DNA of 8,607 nucleotides, taken from assembly GCA_009920595.1 (NCBI GenBank), contig RFZR01000058.1:1-8607 (forward strand), written 5' to 3'. The position numbers and the translations under genes were made by a program. Shown here piece after piece: positions 6,461 to 8,607 of the stretch (positions within the stretch are counted from its first letter, which is position 1; the number at the start of each line of letters is the position of its first letter). Source of the DNA: Alphaproteobacteria bacterium. GTDB lineage: Bacteria; Pseudomonadota; Alphaproteobacteria; Rhizobiales; Beijerinckiaceae. Under the pieces are notes generated by a model, which searched no databases, was not told the DNA's origin, and was given only the letters and a program-made list of their open reading frames with translations.

Positions 6461-6539
6461 CCTTCCTTAAAGGTCATGAGGGCATGGTTCAGAGCCATAG
6501 CAGGAAACGGTTTTCGGAAGGAAGGGTATCTGATTCGCC
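6461..6539. promoter_or_regulatory. Divergent intergenic region between ftsE and the zinc-ribbon gene
   Basis: This 79-bp stretch must carry the start signals of both the leftward ftsE train and the rightward zinc-ribbon gene. Purine-rich ribosome-binding sequences mirror each other at its two ends: AAGGAAGG on the minus strand before ftsE, and GGAAGGAAGGG on the plus strand, about 13 bases before the zinc-ribbon ATG. I do not see a convincing -35/-10 pair in either direction. An imperfect inverted repeat (GCATGG / CCATAGC, about 6482-6501) lies near the middle. GATTC (6532-6536) and GAGTC (6451-6455, just inside ftsE) match the GANTC methylation site of the alphaproteobacterial cell-cycle enzyme CcrM. 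Confidence 0.4.
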
Positions 6540-7199
6540 ATGCTGGTCGTTTGCCCAAATTGCTCGAGTTCCTATTTCGTCCGCTCGGAGACCCTTGGCG
6601 ACGAGCGCCGGATGATGCGTTGCGGCGTCTGCCGGTCCACTTTTCAGGCCGAAGTGGAGCCTAAATCACCCGAAATTCCCGAAGATTTCTTAAAATCCGC
6701 AACAGAAACATCTCATTTTGCGAATGAGCCCCAAACCGCGCCCACGCCGAAACAGCGCCGTCCTCGCTTTCGAATGATGGCCGCCGGTATCGCGGGATTT
6801 ACCGGCCTGATTGCCGTGGTTGGCGGCGTCGCGCAGGATTTCGATCGGCTCAAAGCGCAAACGGGCCAATGGATTGCGGGATTTCTGCCGGGACTCGTGA
6901 CCCCGCGGCTCGCTTTTCAAAACATCAAAACCCGTTTCGAGGGCGAAGGGGCCGATAGAGCCCTCATTATAGAGGGCATAATCCTCTCTGATGCCTCGAC
7001 CCCCCATAATCTCCCAAGCCTTAGTTTTGAAATTCGTTCCTCGGTGGGAGACGGGTCTGTAGGGCAGAGCATTTTCCAGTGGATGATTCCGCCTCCGGCC
7101 CCCACAATCGACCGTGGAACCCCCGTTCCCTTTCGCGCAAGACTTGCCTCTCCTCCCCGGGAGGGTAAAGACATCGTGATCCGCCTCGCCGGCGCCTGA
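6540..7199 (+). CDS. MJ0042-type zinc-ribbon, single-pass membrane protein of unknown function
   Basis: This 219-residue protein has three parts. The first is an N-terminal zinc ribbon of the MJ0042 type, with CPNC (5-8) and CGVC (28-31) as ligands. The second is a basic, Pro-rich linker leading to one membrane segment (about 79-98). The third is an outer domain (about 120-219) ending in the PVPFRARLASPP...DIVIRLA pattern of DUF3426-like proteins, apparently a beta-sandwich in the periplasm. The topology suggests a cytoplasmic zinc ribbon tied to an extracytoplasmic domain, but I know of no established function. The ATG at 6540 is the first possible start, since an in-frame TGA lies three codons upstream. 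Its divergent position next to ftsE is common in alphaproteobacteria as I remember it, and it may be co-transcribed with hpt 62 bp downstream. Confidence 0.85.
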   Translation: MLVVCPNCSSSYFVRSETLGDERRMMRCGVCRSTFQAEVEPKSPEIPEDFLKSATETSHFANEPQTAPTPKQRRPRFRMMAAGIAGFTGLIAVVGGVAQDFDRLKAQTGQWIAGFLPGLVTPRLAFQNIKTRFEGEGADRALIIEGIILSDASTPHNLPSLSFEIRSSVGDGSVGQSIFQWMIPPPAPTIDRGTPVPFRARLASPPREGKDIVIRLAGA

Positions 7200-7217
7200 A
7201 GACACGGGGGGTGGCCG

Positions 7218-7237
7218 CTTTTGCCAGAAGGCAAAAG
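7218..7237 (+). repeat. Perfect 8-bp inverted repeat with 4-base loop, upstream of hpt
   Basis: CTTTTGCC and GGCAAAAG form a perfect 8-bp stem around an AGAA loop, ending 24 bases before the hpt ATG and 18 bases after the zinc-ribbon stop. There is no T-run after it on the plus strand, so it is not a classical intrinsic terminator. It could stabilise or attenuate the transcript between the two genes, or be an operator as a DNA palindrome. The structure is directly visible; its role is unknown. Confidence 0.5.
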
Positions 7238-7261
7238 GCTTCGCCATGCTCGAGAGGGATC

Positions 7262-7789
7262 ATGACCCAAGAACGAAATGTCTCCGTCCTGATTGACGAG
7301 GCCAAAATCGCCGCCCGCAATACAGAAATCGCTCAAGAAATTGCGCGCAAGGATCCCAAAGGGCTTTTGGTCATCGCGATCCTCAAAGGGTCCTTCATGT
7401 TTGCGGCCGATCTGATGCGCGCGCTGCATCACGCGGGTTTGATGCCACAAGTCGAATTCATGCATCTGTCGAGCTATCGAGACGCGACGATTTCGTCAGG
7501 ACAAGTCGTTATTCTGAAAGATGTCGAAAGCGATGTGCGTGACCGTGACGTGTTACTGATCGACGATATTCTTGAATCAGGCCGCACGATTGCTTTTGCG
7601 AAAGATCTTCTCGCCGCCCGTGGCGCGCGCGTGATGACTTGTTGTCTTCTGGAGAAGCCAGGCAAACGCGCGGTATCAATCAATGCCGATTTTATTGGCT
7701 TCGTGATCCCGGATAAATTTGTGGTGGGCTATGGAATGGATGTCGCCCACTCTTATCGCCAACTCCCCTTTATCGGCGTGGTCGAATAA
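7262..7789 (+). CDS. hpt: Hypoxanthine phosphoribosyltransferase
   Basis: This 175-residue cytoplasmic phosphoribosyltransferase of the purine-salvage type converts hypoxanthine (and usually guanine) plus PRPP into IMP or GMP. Visible motifs are the PPi-loop region LLVIAILKGSFMFAADLMRAL (102-residue spacing before the active site is normal), the flexible-loop region HLSSYRD, the PRPP-binding motif VLLIDDILESGRTI, and the purine-binding end with IPDKFVVGYGMD, where Lys and Phe/Val contact the base. The ATG at 7262 is chosen because GAGAGGG lies five to ten bases upstream and the family core begins just after it. An open frame continues back to a GTG at 7211, but that stretch covers the hairpin and is not conserved-looking. 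No clear terminator follows; the convergent gene ends 15 bases away. Confidence 0.93.
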   Translation: MTQERNVSVLIDEAKIAARNTEIAQEIARKDPKGLLVIAILKGSFMFAADLMRALHHAGLMPQVEFMHLSSYRDATISSGQVVILKDVESDVRDRDVLLIDDILESGRTIAFAKDLLAARGARVMTCCLLEKPGKRAVSINADFIGFVIPDKFVVGYGMDVAHSYRQLPFIGVVE

Positions 7790-7804
7790 GTACCTGGCCA
7801 CCGA

Positions 7805-8530
7805 TCAAGTGGGCGCATTTGATCTATTTGGATAACCGATCCATCCATCGAGGACGGCGTTAAGCCATTGCTCGACATCGTGATCATGTTCAAACCATCC
7901 TTCACGATGTTCATGCGGTGCGCGTGCGCCTTTGTGATTCATCTTTTCAAAAGAACGCGTGGTCCATCGGCAGATCATCGCATAGGTCACTTCGGGGTGA
8001 AACTGCAATGCGAGCGTCTTTTGTCCGATGCGAAAGGCTTGATGCAGGAAGGCTTCGCCTTCGGCGAGCAACTCAGCGCCTTTCGGCAAATCAAATCCCT
8101 CACGGTGCCAATGATAAACGGCACGCGGCCATCTCGCGCCATGTGAGGTCGCCCACTCTTCTCCAGCTTTTGTGGGGCGAAGCGGATAATATCCGATCTC
8201 AGTTTCTTCTTCGGGATGTTTATAGACCCGCGTGCCCATAGCGCGACATAAAAGCTGCGCACCCAAGCAGAGACCGAGAAAAGGCGTTTCTGCTTTAAGC
8301 GTACGCTCAATCAATTTGATTTCTTCGCCGATAAACGCATCGGGATCGTTGGCGCTCATCGGACCGCCAAAGATAACCACGCCCGAATAATCTTTGAGAT
8401 TGTTGGGAAGCGCTTCCCCCAAAGGCGGGCGACGTAGATCGAGTGTAAAACCACGCTGGCGCAATGCGTAACCCACCCGACCGGGTGTTGAGTGTTCTTG
8501 ATGGAGAATGATCAGAACCGGCTTAGTCAC
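7805..8530 (-). CDS. Class I glutamine amidotransferase-like protein
   Basis: This 241-residue stand-alone class I (GuaA-like) glutamine amidotransferase domain should release ammonia from glutamine or act as a related hydrolase. The catalytic set looks complete: nucleophile Cys88 in FLGLCLGAQLL (84-94), and His178 and Glu180 in LQFHPEVT (175-182). The oxyanion-side motif VVIFGGPMSAND is at 51-62, and EIGYYPLRPT and YHWHREGFDLP are typical of this subfamily. The tail (about 198-220) is rich in His, Trp and acidic residues. No synthetase partner is fused or adjacent, so the acceptor substrate is unknown; purine metabolism is only suggested by the neighbouring hpt. The GTG at 8530 is the first start after an in-frame stop and begins right at the first beta strand, although no strong ribosome-binding site is visible. 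Confidence 0.88.
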   Translation of the reverse strand: MTKPVLIILHQEHSTPGRVGYALRQRGFTLDLRRPPLGEALPNNLKDYSGVVIFGGPMSANDPDAFIGEEIKLIERTLKAETPFLGLCLGAQLLCRAMGTRVYKHPEEETEIGYYPLRPTKAGEEWATSHGARWPRAVYHWHREGFDLPKGAELLAEGEAFLHQAFRIGQKTLALQFHPEVTYAMICRWTTRSFEKMNHKGARAPHEHREGWFEHDHDVEQWLNAVLDGWIGYPNRSNAPT

Positions 8531-8562
8531 TGGCGCACATCAACACTCGACGCGATTAAAAA

Positions 8563-8590
8563 ATCATACACATTGAGAAACAAAGGTCGA
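8563..8590 (-). promoter_or_regulatory. Probable promoter of the glutamine amidotransferase-like gene
   Basis: On the minus strand TCGACC (8590-8585) and TATGAT (8568-8563) are separated by 16 bases. The -10 element matches the sigma-70 consensus at 5 of 6 positions and the -35 element at 4 of 6. A T-rich run follows. Transcription would start near 8556, giving a leader of roughly 26 bases before the GTG at 8530. The match is good for an alphaproteobacterium, but it has not been tested. Confidence 0.42.
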
Positions 8591-8607
8591 GAGTGCGCTT
8601 TGTCTCA

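Noticed and set aside
7211..7261. N-terminal extension of hpt to the GTG at 7211
   Set aside because: It would translate through the 8-bp hairpin and gives an unlikely 17-residue leader, whereas the ATG at 7262 has GAGAGGG in the right place.
6690..7465. Minus-strand open frames of up to about 185 codons across the zinc-ribbon and hpt genes
   Set aside because: They are antisense to two recognisable proteins and show no family motifs.
7796..7814. Weak inverted repeat GGCCAC / GTGGGC between the convergent hpt and amidotransferase genes
   Set aside because: Only four pairs form before a mismatch and no T-run follows, so it does not qualify as a terminator.

Overview
The window is an ordinary, gene-dense chromosomal stretch of an alphaproteobacterium of moderate GC content. 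The taxonomic call rests on gene families and gene order (ftsE-ftsX-ydcF-plsC, nadD-rsfS-rlmH-envC-ctpA, a divergent MJ0042 zinc-ribbon gene, then hpt) and on the sequence style of FtsE, RsfS and the PlsC-like protein. It is not a database match. I see no rRNA, tRNA, CRISPR array, insertion sequence, prophage or attachment site.

Layout. Positions 1-6460 are one long minus-strand gene train, read from right to left: ftsE, ftsX, a DUF218 (YdcF/ElyC-type) membrane protein, a PlsC-family acyltransferase, nadD, a gap of about 150 bp, rsfS, rlmH, an EnvC-type LytM protein, and the 5' part of ctpA, which runs off the left edge. Most junctions overlap by 1-4 bases or are separated by fewer than 20 bases, so the train looks like one or two operons. 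The only sizeable break is 2592-2742, which may hold an internal promoter. A 79-bp divergent region (6461-6539) separates ftsE from two plus-strand genes: an MJ0042 zinc-ribbon single-pass membrane protein and hpt. A class I glutamine amidotransferase-like gene follows on the minus strand, convergent with hpt, with a recognisable promoter at the right edge.

How the genes fit together. FtsE and FtsX form the divisome ABC-type complex that in other bacteria controls septal peptidoglycan hydrolysis through EnvC-like coiled-coil/LytM proteins. Such a protein lies in the same train, and its LytM domain has visibly lost the metal-binding residues, as expected of an amidase activator rather than an enzyme. 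CtpA (periplasmic processing protease), the DUF218 protein and the acyltransferase add further envelope functions. NadD (NAD synthesis), RsfS (ribosome silencing) and RlmH (23S rRNA methylation) are housekeeping genes that commonly travel together. Hpt belongs to purine salvage.

I found no convincing undescribed system. The points most worth a second look are the inactive LytM domain in a train headed by ftsEX, the joining of what I remember as two separate alphaproteobacterial clusters, the unexplained gap and uncertain start before rsfS, and a perfect 8-bp hairpin just upstream of hpt.
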